This document shows, one piece after another, positions 31,243 through 39,679 of a DNA stretch of 64,000 nt. This stretch comes from CAZWLY01 sp964634465. Lineage in GTDB: Bacteria; Desulfobacterota; Desulfarculia; G963662305. A program made the translations under genes and the position numbers. The DNA lies in NCBI GenBank assembly GCA_964634465.1, contig CAZWLY010000017.1, positions 12,471 through 76,470 of the forward strand, given 5' to 3'. The notes beneath the pieces are model-generated. The model was given only the letters and a program-made list of their open reading frames with translations, was not told the origin of the DNA and ran no database searches. The stretch's first letter is position 1, and every line of letters starts with the position of its first letter.

Positions 31243-32511
31243 ATGCGCCGATTTCTTTGGATCGCACTCGTTCTCTCTCTCCTTGCCGGTTGTGGCGGTG
31301 GTGGAGGAGGCGGACCGGTCACCGCCCCATCCCCACCCCCCCTGGCCTCGCCGACTCCCCTGACGCCGGCGGCCGACGGCCTGGTCGAATACACCGGCCT
31401 GGTCGAACTATTCTGGAAGGCCTCGGAACACGGCGTCCAGTTCGAGTGGGAAGTCCACCGTGTCGGCGGCTCGGTGGTCGCCTCGGGATCGACCGAGCTT
31501 GAAACGGCCGTGGCCGATCTGCCCGACGAATTCCGGGGCCAATGGGCATGGCGCGTCCGGGCGGTCAGAGAAAGCCAGGCTTCCGACTGGTCGCCTTTCG
31601 TTCTCTTCGAAACCAGGTGGGCCAAGCCGCCCAAGCTGCGCGGTGTGTGTTGGTGGAATCCGACGAAAGATCAGTGGAATCAAGAGGCCTACATGCCCTG
31701 GGTCAGAGCGACCAGCAACGTTATCCAGATCAAGTGGCGCGACTGGAGGGACAACCGGGAGGGGGCCAAAACGCATATCCGCAAACTGAAGGCCGACGGC
31801 TGGAGAGAAGCCCAGATCGTCCTGCCGACGCTGTGGGTCGGCGAGGGCGATAGGTGGGCGATCGACGCTCTGTTTGAGATGGTCCGCTTTATCCAGTCGG
31901 TCGGGTTGTTTTTCGAGTTCATCATGATCGGCGACGAGCCGGGCATGATGGACGCCGCCGGAATCAGGCGGGCCGACTGGGTCTACGACCAGCTTCGGCG
32001 GCGACTGAACGCGGCCGGGCTGGCCCACGTCAAGATGTACTACGACTGGTATCCGTGGGGGGTGAAGGGCGAGGGCGGCGGCGACTGGGAAAGGGCGATC
32101 GACCGCTACGGCTGGCCCAAGGAGGACGCCCACGCCAACCACGCCGGCTACGCCTGCGACCCCGATTCGGCCGTCCGGCGGATCAACTATTTCGCCGAGC
32201 GCTGGCTCAACGACCACGGCCGGCCCGACGCGCCGATTATCATCACCCTTCAGGTGTTCACCGGAAAAGACGGCCGGCGGCTCACCTGGCCTTGGGTCGA
32301 GGAACGCCTGAAAAACATCTTCTTAATGCCTCGCGGCCCGGCCGGAGAGCCGGAGGGTCGGAGACTCAGCGATGCCGTTTACCGCCGCCTAACCCTGCTG
32401 ATGCCGTTCGCGATGGGCGGCGCGGGCGACACCGGTATGACGGCCGTTGACGCGCCGGACGTGATCGACGGCTTCAAGCGGCTCAGAAATCTTTACTTCA
32501 CCAACCCCTAA
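31243..32511 (+). CDS. Phage-encoded lipoprotein with TIM-barrel-like domain
   Basis: A 422-residue protein with a bacterial lipoprotein signal (MRRFLWIALVLSLLAGC, Cys17), then a run of seven Gly and a Pro-rich linker. Residues 45-125 look like a fibronectin-III-like domain (FEWEVHRVGGSVVASGS, WAWRVRAVRESQASDWSPF). Residues 130-420 (GVCWWNPTKDQWN, EFIMIGDEPGMMDAAGIRRA, MYYDWYPWG, PIIITLQVFTG) resemble a glycosidase-like barrel with acidic residues at strand ends. It is in the late operon and GC-matched to the phage. The catalytic family is not identified. It would be displayed on the host envelope late in infection or from the prophage. Confidence 0.6.
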   Translation: MRRFLWIALVLSLLAGCGGGGGGGPVTAPSPPPLASPTPLTPAADGLVEYTGLVELFWKASEHGVQFEWEVHRVGGSVVASGSTELETAVADLPDEFRGQWAWRVRAVRESQASDWSPFVLFETRWAKPPKLRGVCWWNPTKDQWNQEAYMPWVRATSNVIQIKWRDWRDNREGAKTHIRKLKADGWREAQIVLPTLWVGEGDRWAIDALFEMVRFIQSVGLFFEFIMIGDEPGMMDAAGIRRADWVYDQLRRRLNAAGLAHVKMYYDWYPWGVKGEGGGDWERAIDRYGWPKEDAHANHAGYACDPDSAVRRINYFAERWLNDHGRPDAPIIITLQVFTGKDGRRLTWPWVEERLKNIFLMPRGPAGEPEGRRLSDAVYRRLTLLMPFAMGGAGDTGMTAVDAPDVIDGFKRLRNLYFTNP

Positions 32512-32525
32512 CCCTGGAGGACGTC

Positions 32526-32828
32526 ATGGGACTCGACATCAAACAGCTTCTTAGCGTGGCCAAATCTTACGCCTCTCCGATCGTCGCCGACCTCATCGAC
32601 GAGAAAATCGACGAGGCTTGGGAAGAAGCCAAAAAGGACCCCAAGGCCTGGAACGACATCGCCGTATTCGTCGGCGCGGTCGTCACCCAACAGCCCCCCA
32701 AGGAGTTCGCCGACCAACCCGACCCGATGAAGGCGTTGCACGCCCGAGTGAGGGCCAACGTCGAAGCCACCGAAGAGTGGGCCGACGACGGCGTGATGGT
32801 CTTGGTCGAACTCGTCACCGGATTTTAA
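32526..32828 (+). CDS. Phage late hypothetical protein
   Basis: A 100-residue acidic protein (MGLDIKQLLSVAKSYASPIV; then DEKIDEAWEEAKKDPKAWND). Amphipathic helices, no membrane segment, no motif that I recognise. GGAGG lies upstream of the ATG. It lies between the lipoprotein and the lysis-type genes. Confidence 0.5.
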   Translation: MGLDIKQLLSVAKSYASPIVADLIDEKIDEAWEEAKKDPKAWNDIAVFVGAVVTQQPPKEFADQPDPMKALHARVRANVEATEEWADDGVMVLVELVTGF

Positions 32829-32838
32829 CCCGACGAGC

Positions 32839-32866
32839 GCCCCGCCGTCCCGTTTGGGCGGCGGGC
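32839..32866 (+). terminator. Strong GC hairpin before the lysis genes
   Basis: CCCGCCG-T-CCC, loop GTTT, GGG-CGGCGGG gives a 10-bp stem with one bulged T. No T-run follows and the next ribosome site begins right after it. It may tune read-through or mRNA stability of the downstream lysis cassette. Confidence 0.4.
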
Positions 32867-32879
32867 AAGGAGACGACCC

Positions 32880-33086
32880 ATGCCCATAGCCGGGACGGCC
32901 CTGGTCGGCCTGCTGCTCCGGGCGTTGCCGATTGCGGCCCGATGGCTGGACAGCCGCCCGGCCCGCCGGGCCGCCGAGGCCGAGGCCGACAGGTTGAGGA
33001 GGATGGACGATGCGGGCGCTGACGCCGACGGGGTTACTGCTGATCCTGACGATTTCGCTGACCGCGTGCGCCGGTCCGGGGCCTAA
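32880..33086 (+). CDS. Small membrane protein, inner-spanin/holin candidate
   Basis: A 68-residue protein with an N-terminal hydrophobic helix (AGTALVGLLLRALPIAARWL) followed by a charged helix (ARRAAEAEADRLRRMDDAG). The next gene, a small lipoprotein, starts inside it in another frame. That nested arrangement is typical of Rz/Rz1 spanins, although this inner partner is short for an Rz. Confidence 0.5.
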   Translation: MPIAGTALVGLLLRALPIAARWLDSRPARRAAEAEADRLRRMDDAGADADGVTADPDDFADRVRRSGA

Positions 33087-33258
33087 GTGCCTCTACCCGG
33101 CCCTGATCGAGTACGGCCCGGCCTTCAATGAGCGCCTGGCCGACCAACTCAAGAAGGTCAAGGAGTGCTGTCCGGAGGCCTACCGCTACATCGGCGACTG
33201 CTACAAGACCAGGCGGCAGATAGAGACCCTGCGCGGCCCCGAGGCCGGGGAGAGATAG
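33010..33258 (+). CDS. Small lipoprotein, outer-spanin candidate
   Basis: An 82-residue protein with a lipoprotein signal (GLLLILTISLTAC, Cys20). It overlaps the previous gene by 77 nt in a shifted frame. Further Cys residues (CLYP, ECCPE, DCYK) could form disulfides. Rz1-type o-spanins are small outer-membrane lipoproteins embedded in or overlapping their partner, as here. It ends 2 nt before the endolysin GTG. Confidence 0.55.
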   Translation: MRALTPTGLLLILTISLTACAGPGPKCLYPALIEYGPAFNERLADQLKKVKECCPEAYRYIGDCYKTRRQIETLRGPEAGER

Positions 33259-33260
33259 GC

Positions 33261-33677
33261 GTGGGCGATCTGAGCCGTAATTTCAGCCGGGCCGAACTGG
33301 CCTGTAAGCACTGCGGCGGTTTGATCCTGAATTTCGACCTCCTGGACGCCCTCCAAGAGCTTCGGAATCTGGCCGGCCGGCCGATCATCGTCACCAGCGG
33401 CTACCGCTGCCCCGACCACCCGGAGAGCAGGAAACGGCCCGCGTCCCATCACGTTCTCGGCCAGGCGGCGGACGTGGTTATCAGCCGACGCTCGCTCAGA
33501 GAGGCGTACAACCTGGCCCGCAAGGTGCCGGCCTTCGCCAAGGGCGGCATCGGCGTCTATCCCGACCCCGAAGACCTGTTCCTCCACCTGGACGTCCGGA
33601 AAGACGGCCCGAATCGCTGGATGAGAATAGACGGTGAATACACCGCCCTCAACCCGGCCCTGTTGGAGAATTTATGA
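33261..33677 (+). CDS. Endolysin, M15-type zinc peptidase
   Basis: A 138-residue peptidase; GTG at 33261. FSRAELACKHCG near residue 8, IIVTSGYRCPDHP near 42, and the zinc motif S62-x-H64-x2-G67-x-A69-x-D71, with a third ligand in LFLHLDVR near residue 114, identify the M15 (D-Ala-D-Ala/L-Ala-D-Glu) peptidase family used as phage endolysins. No signal peptide, so it needs a holin. The stop overlaps the next ATG (ATGA). Confidence 0.85.
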   Translation: MGDLSRNFSRAELACKHCGGLILNFDLLDALQELRNLAGRPIIVTSGYRCPDHPESRKRPASHHVLGQAADVVISRRSLREAYNLARKVPAFAKGGIGVYPDPEDLFLHLDVRKDGPNRWMRIDGEYTALNPALLENL

Positions 33678-33763
33678 CCTTCGACCGCCCGTCTTGCGGC
33701 GGCTGCAGGCAGATGCGCGAAATCTCGTCCATTGGTAACATTACCGAAGGAGGTGGGCAGTGA
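33674..33763 (+). CDS. Short ORF coupling endolysin and nuclease genes
   Basis: A 29-codon frame (MTFDRPSCGGCRQMREISSI...) starting in the ATGA overlap with the endolysin and ending in an overlap with the nuclease GTG. It contains one CGGC pair. The double coupling suggests it is translated; function unknown. Confidence 0.4.
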   Translation: MTFDRPSCGGCRQMREISSIGNITEGGGQ

Positions 33764-34263
33764 GGTTGACGATTTGGGACGTGGCCGAGCGGGTTGTTTT
33801 GATCGTTCTGGCCGCGGCCATACTGTTGGGCGTGTGGGCGTTGTCCGCCCGGGACGCCCGCGCCGGGGAGTGGCTAAAGGGTCCGGTGACGAAAATCCTG
33901 GACGGCGACACCTATGACATCGGCGGGTTGATTGTGCGCACGGCCGGCAACGACTGCCCCGAAAAAAGCCAACCATACGGCTCGGCGGCCGCCTTGGCGG
34001 CCAAAAACCTGGCCTTCGGCAAGGTGGTGACAATCATCGTCGTGGCCAAACGAGGCCCCTACGGCCGGGTGATCGCCAGGGTGAAGTTGCCCGACGGCCG
34101 GGACCTGGGCCTGGAGCTGGTCAAAGCCGGCCTGGCCTGGGCGCGGTGCAAAGCCTATCGAGCGGCCGAGGCCGAGGCCCGCCGCCGAAAAATCGGCCTG
34201 TGGGCCGACCCGAAGCCGATCCCTCCCTGGAAGTGGCGGCGACGGAATAGGAGAACTCGATAG
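33760..34263 (+). CDS. Thermonuclease (SNase-like) with N-terminal anchor
   Basis: A 167-residue staphylococcal-nuclease-like protein. The GTG at 33760 has AAGGAGGT at good distance. A hydrophobic segment (VVLIVLAAAILLGVWALSAR, residues 12-31) serves as signal peptide or anchor. The SNase core follows: ILDGDTYDIGGLIVRTAGND, CPEKSQPYGSAAA, GPYGRVIARVKLPDG and GLAWARCKAYRAAEAEARRR. The DGD and YGR-x-x-A elements are intact, so it is likely a secreted or periplasmic calcium-dependent nuclease. Last gene of the late operon. Confidence 0.8.
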   Translation: MRLTIWDVAERVVLIVLAAAILLGVWALSARDARAGEWLKGPVTKILDGDTYDIGGLIVRTAGNDCPEKSQPYGSAAALAAKNLAFGKVVTIIVVAKRGPYGRVIARVKLPDGRDLGLELVKAGLAWARCKAYRAAEAEARRRKIGLWADPKPIPPWKWRRRNRRTR

Positions 34264-34273
34264 GGAGCGGGTA

Positions 34274-34429
34274 GTGGCGACCCTGGACTTATTCTCGGCC
34301 TCAGCTCCGCCGGGACGGAGTGCAAACCCATCAATCGATTTGATGAAAAAGCTGGCAACGTACTTCAGGGTCAGTATACCTTCGTTGATTGGCGATGGTC
34401 CCGATTCTGCGAGTCTGTCGGAAGTATGA
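34274..34429 (+). pseudogene. Remnant of an XRE-type regulator
   Basis: A 51-codon GTG frame whose end (IDLMKKLATYFRVSIPSLIG) resembles the last helices of XRE/HTH_3 regulators. The recognition helices are missing, so it is probably a broken gene. It lies 78 nt before the PIN-GNAT gene, where an antitoxin-like regulator would be expected. It marks the border of the island. Confidence 0.4.
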
Positions 34430-34507
34430 TGTTGTATTATGAACCTTGAAGCTTGACCGCCCAAATACTGGATTGTATTTTCGAACAGATTGGGGCTCGA
34501 CAACGTG

Positions 34508-36019
34508 ATGCGGGTGCTTCTTGACACGAACATTCTGATCCACCGCGAGGCGCCGGTAGTGGTCCACCAGGATATCGGCCTCCTGTTCAACTGGATGGAC
34601 CGGCTAGGCTATGAGAAGTGCGTCCACCCAGTGAGCGTCAAGGAGATCGAAGAGCATAAGGACGAAGATGTTCGCCGCTCTTTCGCCGCCAAGATCGCAT
34701 CATATCGTGTTCTCAAGGCACCTGCTCCAATGGCCCCCGAGGTCACTGAGCTCAGTAAAGAGTTAGATTCGACAGAGAACGACCGGAACGACAGCAGGAT
34801 TCTCAACGACCTTTTCGTCGAACGTATCGATCTTCTCATCACGGAGGACCGGGGCATCTTCCGAAAGGCAGAGCAACTCGGTCTAGCTGACCGAGTATTC
34901 ACCATCGATGGATTTCTCGAGAAGGTCGTGGCCGAAAATCCCGATCCGATTGATTACAAGATTCCATCAGTCAAGAAGGCCCTGTTCGGAAATGTTAATC
35001 TTGCGGACCCTTTCTTTGACAGCTTTCGCGAGGATTACCCGGACTTTGATCGATGGTTTAACCGGAAGAGTGACGAATCGGCTTACGTATGTCTTGAAGA
35101 AGACCGGTTGGTCGCCTTTTTGTATCTGAAGGTGGAGGATGAGCGAGAACCATATCCAGACATCGTCCCGACCTTCAAGCCAAGACGCCGGCTCAAGATT
35201 GGCACATTCAAGGTTGAGTTAAACGGGTTCAAGCTGGGCGAACGTCTTTTGAAGATTGTCTTTGATAACGCGATCATCCAACGTGCCCAAAAGATATACG
35301 TTACCATTTTCCCGCACTCCGCGGAGCAGGAGCGGTTGATCAAACTGCTTGAGGACTTCGGGTTTGCTTTGCACGGCAAAAAGTACAATAGATACGGCAA
35401 TGAACTCGTCTATCTCCGGGATATGTCGCCGCAATTCAGTTCAACCGACCCGGCGTTGACCTTCCCGTTCATCAGTCGGTCAGCGCGCACGTTCCTCGTC
35501 CCAATCTACCCGGAGTACCACACGAATCTCTTCCCCGACTCCATTCTTCGGACAGAATCGCCTGAGGATTTTGTTGAACACAATCCTCATCGCAACGCCA
35601 TCCGTAAGGTTTATGTTTCACGCTCTTACTTCCGAGACTTGCGCTCCGGCGATGTCATCGTCTTCTATCGGACCGGGGGTTACCACAGGTCAGTAGTCAC
35701 AACTCTGGGAATAGTTGAGAAGACACATCTACAGATTACCAGCGAAGAGCAGTTCATTCGCCTCTGCCGTAAGAGAAGCGTGTTCACTGACGAAGAACTC
35801 CGACGGCGGTGGCGGTATAATCCCCGCTCCCGGCCTTTTGTCGTCAAGTTCCTCTATGCTTATTCATTTCCCCGGCGTCCCAACATGGCTGCTCTCATCA
35901 AGCATGGTGTGATCCGTGACGTCGAGTCTGCTCCCCGGGGATTCGAGAGGATAAACTGTGAACAGTTTGAAACGATCCTCAAGTTGTCAAAAACAGACCC
36001 GCGCATTATTGTCGATTAG
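34508..36019 (+). CDS. PIN-GNAT-EVE-like three-domain protein (toxin/defence candidate)
   Basis: A 503-residue protein. Residues 1-150 are a PIN nuclease (MRVLLDTNILI with D6, the VKEIEEHK acidic pair near 46, and LLITEDRGIFRKAEQLGL with D114). Residues about 165-310 are GNAT-like (ESAYVCLEEDRLVAFLYLKV, then GERLLKIVFDNAI and AEQERLIKLLEDFGFALHGK). Residues 330-500 resemble an EVE/PUA-like domain (RNAIRKVYVSRSYFRDLRSG, DVIVFYRTGG, VVTTLGIVEKT). PIN plus GNAT plus PUA-like modules suggest RNA targeting. ATG 34508 is chosen because the PIN strand starts there. More A+T rich than the phage. Confidence 0.7.
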   Translation: MRVLLDTNILIHREAPVVVHQDIGLLFNWMDRLGYEKCVHPVSVKEIEEHKDEDVRRSFAAKIASYRVLKAPAPMAPEVTELSKELDSTENDRNDSRILNDLFVERIDLLITEDRGIFRKAEQLGLADRVFTIDGFLEKVVAENPDPIDYKIPSVKKALFGNVNLADPFFDSFREDYPDFDRWFNRKSDESAYVCLEEDRLVAFLYLKVEDEREPYPDIVPTFKPRRRLKIGTFKVELNGFKLGERLLKIVFDNAIIQRAQKIYVTIFPHSAEQERLIKLLEDFGFALHGKKYNRYGNELVYLRDMSPQFSSTDPALTFPFISRSARTFLVPIYPEYHTNLFPDSILRTESPEDFVEHNPHRNAIRKVYVSRSYFRDLRSGDVIVFYRTGGYHRSVVTTLGIVEKTHLQITSEEQFIRLCRKRSVFTDEELRRRWRYNPRSRPFVVKFLYAYSFPRRPNMAALIKHGVIRDVESAPRGFERINCEQFETILKLSKTDPRIIVD

Positions 36020-36437
36020 ACCTCGGTTCGCTGACGCGATCTTGCGGGGCGAAAAGAGGTACGAATTTCGACGCAGCGTCTTTTCTCGGCAAGTTGATGT
36101 AGTTCTTGTATATGTGACAGCGCCTGTGCGGCTCGTAGTGGCCGAATTTGACATTCTTTCAGTAATCACAGAGCCCCTGGAAGCATTATGGGACCGAACT
36201 CATAAGTACGCGGGGATCAGTGAGACGGCGTTCTATAACTATTTTGAGGGCCTTGATCAAGGTCACGCCATCAGCATCGGGGAAGTACGGACTTATGATC
36301 CACCGTTTTGCCTCGTTGAGCGGCTAGGCTTGAAACCGCCGCAGTCCTTTCTTTACTTGGATTCCGACGTGGCCGTCGATGGCGCCTTGCCCAAGTGCGT
36401 ACGCCTGTCTGTAACAGGACGGATCGACGGAGGGTAA
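35958..36437 (+). CDS. ASCH-domain protein
   Basis: A 159-residue protein with GTG start and GAGAGG upstream. ALLSIRPRFADAILRGEKRY, EFRRSVF, VLVYVTAPVRLVVAEFDI and the GHAISIGEVRTYDPP segment match ASCH domains, PUA-like folds that bind RNA or modified nucleosides. It overlaps the PIN-GNAT gene by 62 nt, so the two are translated together and probably work as one system. Confidence 0.75.
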   Translation: MNSLKRSSSCQKQTRALLSIRPRFADAILRGEKRYEFRRSVFSRQVDVVLVYVTAPVRLVVAEFDILSVITEPLEALWDRTHKYAGISETAFYNYFEGLDQGHAISIGEVRTYDPPFCLVERLGLKPPQSFLYLDSDVAVDGALPKCVRLSVTGRIDGG

Positions 36438-36533
36438 GCTATTCGCTAGGACCGAGAATACCACTGAAGTGATGGCTCTGTACAGGCATTGAAAACTCAA
36501 GTCTGTTGAGACACGTCAGCGGATTTTATTCGG

Positions 36534-39500
36534 CTATTTCTCGCCGGTGATCAAGTCGATGAGATGTTCGACTACATCCGAAAAGAGAAATTGGGAGAGT
36601 TCTTGTCTCAGTTCCTTCAACCACGCCTCTCGGCCGGCGAAATCGAGCTGTCGAACCAAGACCCCGGCGAGATGGAGACTTCCTCCCAATCGTGGGCCGA
36701 ATATATTGGGGGCGCGCGGCAGAAGAAGGGCGTGAAAGATCACGGCCTTTATTATTAGAGGCCCGGCCGATGCCGGCCCCTCTGTTTCAAGCATCAGACT
36801 GCCCAGGTTGTTGGCCGTCATGGCCAGGTCGGGCTCATAGACCCTCGGGTTGTCCTCGGCCAGCCGGCGGTAGATGCCCAGCGCTTTCTCGAGCAGCTTA
36901 CGGGCCCGGGCGGGCTCGCCCGTATTTTTTAGCAAAGTGCCCAGGTTGTTGGCCGTCATGGCCAGGCCGGGCTCATAGGCCCTCGGGTTGTCCTCGGCCA
37001 ACCGGCGGCGGATCTCCAGCGCCTCATCGAGCAGTTCCCGGGCCCGGGCGGGCTCGCCCATATCCATCAGCAGAGCGCCCAGGTTGTGAACCGTCCCGGC
37101 CAGGTCGGGCTCATAGACCCTCGGGTTGTCCTCGGCCAGCCGGCGGTAGATGCCCAGCGCTTTCTCGAGCAGCTTACGGGCCCGGGCGGGCTCGCCTGTC
37201 TTAATCAGCAAATTGCCCAGGTTGTTGGCCGTCGTGGCCAGGTCGGGCTCATAGACCCTCGGGTTGTCCTCGGCCAGCCGGCGGTGGATGCCCAGCGCCT
37301 CCTCGAGCAGCTTACGGGCCCGGGCGGGCTCGCCCATATCACCTAGCAAATTGCCCAGGTTGTGAACCGTCCCGGCCAGGTAGGGCTCATAGGCCCTCGG
37401 GTTGTCCTCGGCCAGCCGGCGGTAGATGCCCAGCGCCTTCTCGAGCAGCTTACGGGCCCGGTCGGGCTCGCCCGTATTTTTTAGCAAAGTGCCCAGGTTG
37501 TTGGCCGTCCCGGCCAGGTCGGGCTCATAGACCCTCGGGTTGTCCTCGGCCAGCCGCCGGTAGATNNNNNNNNNNNNNNNNNNNNNNNNNNNNNNNNNNN
37601 NNNNNNNNNNNNNNNNNNNNNNNNNNNNNNNNNNNNNNNNNNNNNNNNNNNNNNNNNNNNNNNNNCGGGCTCATAGACCCTCGGGTTGTCCTCGGCCAGC
37701 CGCCGGTAGATGCCCAGCGCTTTCTCGAGCAGCTTACGGGCCCGGTCGGGCTCGCCCATATTTTTTAGCAAAGTGCCCAGGTTGTTGGCCGTCGCGGCCA
37801 GGTCGGGCTCATAGACCCTCGGGTTGTCCTCGGCCAGCCGCCGGTAGATGCCCAGCGCCTTCTCGAGCAGCTTACGGGCCCGGGCGGGCTCGCCTGTCTT
37901 AATCAGCAAATTGCCCAGGTTGTTGGCCGTCATGGCCAGGTGGTCTTGGTTGCCGCCGCGTTTCTGGAACTCGTAGATCCATTCGAGCAGTTCTTTCAGC
38001 TCCGCCTCCCGGCAGTCGGCCTGGAGCAAGGCCGCACAGAAGTCGCCGAGGGCCGATACCGGCCGCTCCCTTTTCCATTCCGGCAGGTATTGGTCCCGGG
38101 CCAAGTCATGCAGACTCTTGAGGGATTCCTTTAGCCAGGTAAGTCGCCGACCAAAGCCGTGATCGTCCCTCAAGACTTCCAGTTGAAGCGGATGCCAAAC
38201 CCGGTAACCATCCAGGCTCTCGTCTTTTATGAGTATTCGGGTCTCCTCCAGCCTTTCGAGGTGTCTGACATCCTCGGTACCAAGGTCCCTATCGTAAAGC
38301 ACCGCATAACCGGCCTGGAGCGCCAGGCGGGGCAGGCCGATTGAATGGCTGAACCGCTGCCAGCGGGTAAACACCCGCAAAACGTTTTCTTCATCCCGGC
38401 CCACCGTCTCGGCAAAGAGCCGGCGGAAGAGATCTCTTGCTTTGCCCTCTTCGCCGGACCGGGTGAGCAAACCGACCTCGTCCACCAGTCGTTGCACCGT
38501 CGGAGCGTCCAAGGTCAAGCGGCCGCTGCTACCCGCCTCGGCACGGCGCACCGCCATCAACAAAAACGCCCTGGCCAGCCCCAGCAGGCTCGTTTCATCT
38601 CCGCCGGACGGCGCCTGGAGAACCGCGAACAAGGTCTCCTTGCCTTCATCGGATAGAGTCAGCCGTCCCTGCCGGTCGACCACCTCTCTAATCTTGGGAA
38701 ACAGATCGAACGCCTGCTCCTTGGACACCGCGCCCAGAGTCAGGCAGACGCGCTCCGCGGCGGCCGGCAGCGGCGCCTGGGAAGCCGGGTCCCAGTCTTG
38801 GTAACCGGCGCCTCCGCTTTTCAAGAAGCTGAGCAGTTGCTTTTCCTGGGTGTGGTAGGCCGGCTGGCCCGTGCGCTGACATATCAGCACCCGGGTCCTC
38901 AGACCGGTGAGAGAAGCCGCCTCCTTAGGGGAAAAAGGGTCTACCGGAGAGTAGAAAGGATCGCAGACGACCAAGTGTTTTTCCGGATCAAGACCAGCCA
39001 AGGATTCCTTATCCTCGGCGGTCGGCTTGGTCGTCAAAAAGGCCACCGCCCTCCCCGGCCGACTCAACCATTTTATCGCCGCCTGGATGGCCAGTATGCT
39101 TTTGCCGCTCAGCGACCGCCCCAAAATCACCGCCTGCCGTAACCGGCCCTCCAGCAACCCCGAGACCAGCGGTTCCAGCTCCGGGCGCTCGATCAATTGG
39201 TGGGGCATCATGCCGGGCAACAGCGAATAGAGCTGACTCGGCACCACGGCCACTCGGAACCTGGGCCGGGTCAGCAACTCCTTCAATTCTGCCTGGTCGC
39301 CCGCCGCCTGCTGCAGCTTTTCCTGAAGTGCAGTCAAATTGCGGGCGTAAGCCGACCATATCTCATCGGCGTCACCAGGCTCCAGACGGCTTAGGGCTTG
39401 GATCACTTTACCGTCCAGGCCCTCTTCCGCCAGGGCCAGGCATAGTGTCTCAAGTGCTTGGGAGTCTTTATCGAACTGCGCGGCGATTTCCGCCGGTTCG

Positions 39501-39679
39501 GGATCGGGTTCGTCGATTTTAAGAAGCCGCCAGACAGCCGAGCCAGCCAGCGAACCGAGAACTCCCGTGAATAAATCAGGAACATAGGCGGCTGTGACCA
39601 TCAAGCCGCACAAAAGACCGGCCTGGCTGATGCCGGCATTGATGATGGCAGCGACCCGGCTTCTCAGATCATTCAACAT
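36534..39679 (-). CDS. STAND-like P-loop protein with hypervariable TPR array (interrupted by assembly gap)
   Basis: Two frames (39679-37481 and 37487-36534) are almost surely one gene split by the N gap. The N-terminus is hydrophobic (ISQAGLLCGLMVTAAYVPDL, likely membrane-bound). A Walker A lies at residues 187-194 (GRSLSGKS) with a Walker B-like KHLVVCDPF near 240. The middle is helical. Then follow 46-residue TPR units (GEPARARKLLEKALGIYRRL, AEDNPRVYEPDLA, TANNLGNLL) and a degenerate C-terminal unit. The P-loop-plus-repeats plan is that of STAND sensors, some of which are anti-phage receptors. No effector domain is recognised. Confidence 0.65.
36788..37935 (-). repeat. Tandem 138-bp TPR-coding repeats
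   Basis: Units repeat every 138 bp: CGGGCTCGCC occurs at 36911, 37049 and 37187, exactly that spacing. Units are nearly identical at DNA level, including silent sites. At least eight are visible around the gap. Such identity implies recent duplication or gene conversion and explains why the assembly broke here. Confidence 0.85.
37566..37665. other. Assembly gap (100 N)
   Basis: Exactly 100 N inside the TPR array. The known flanks plus the gap must span a multiple of 138 bp to keep the repeat register, which requires a gap of 92 + 138n bases. A length of 92 also restores a single reading frame, so 100 is a placeholder. Confidence 0.9.

Noticed and set aside
33733..33744. GGTAACATTACC palindrome as a fourth late-promoter operator
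   Set aside because: It is unrelated to the 16-mer, has no -10 element 19 nt away and lies inside a coupled operon.
33841..33856. TTGTCCGCCCGGGACG as a palindrome copy
   Set aside because: The right arm does not match and it lies within the nuclease coding sequence.
36788..37935. Regular direct repeats resembling a CRISPR array
   Set aside because: The 138-bp units are fully coding TPR repeats with no unique spacers.
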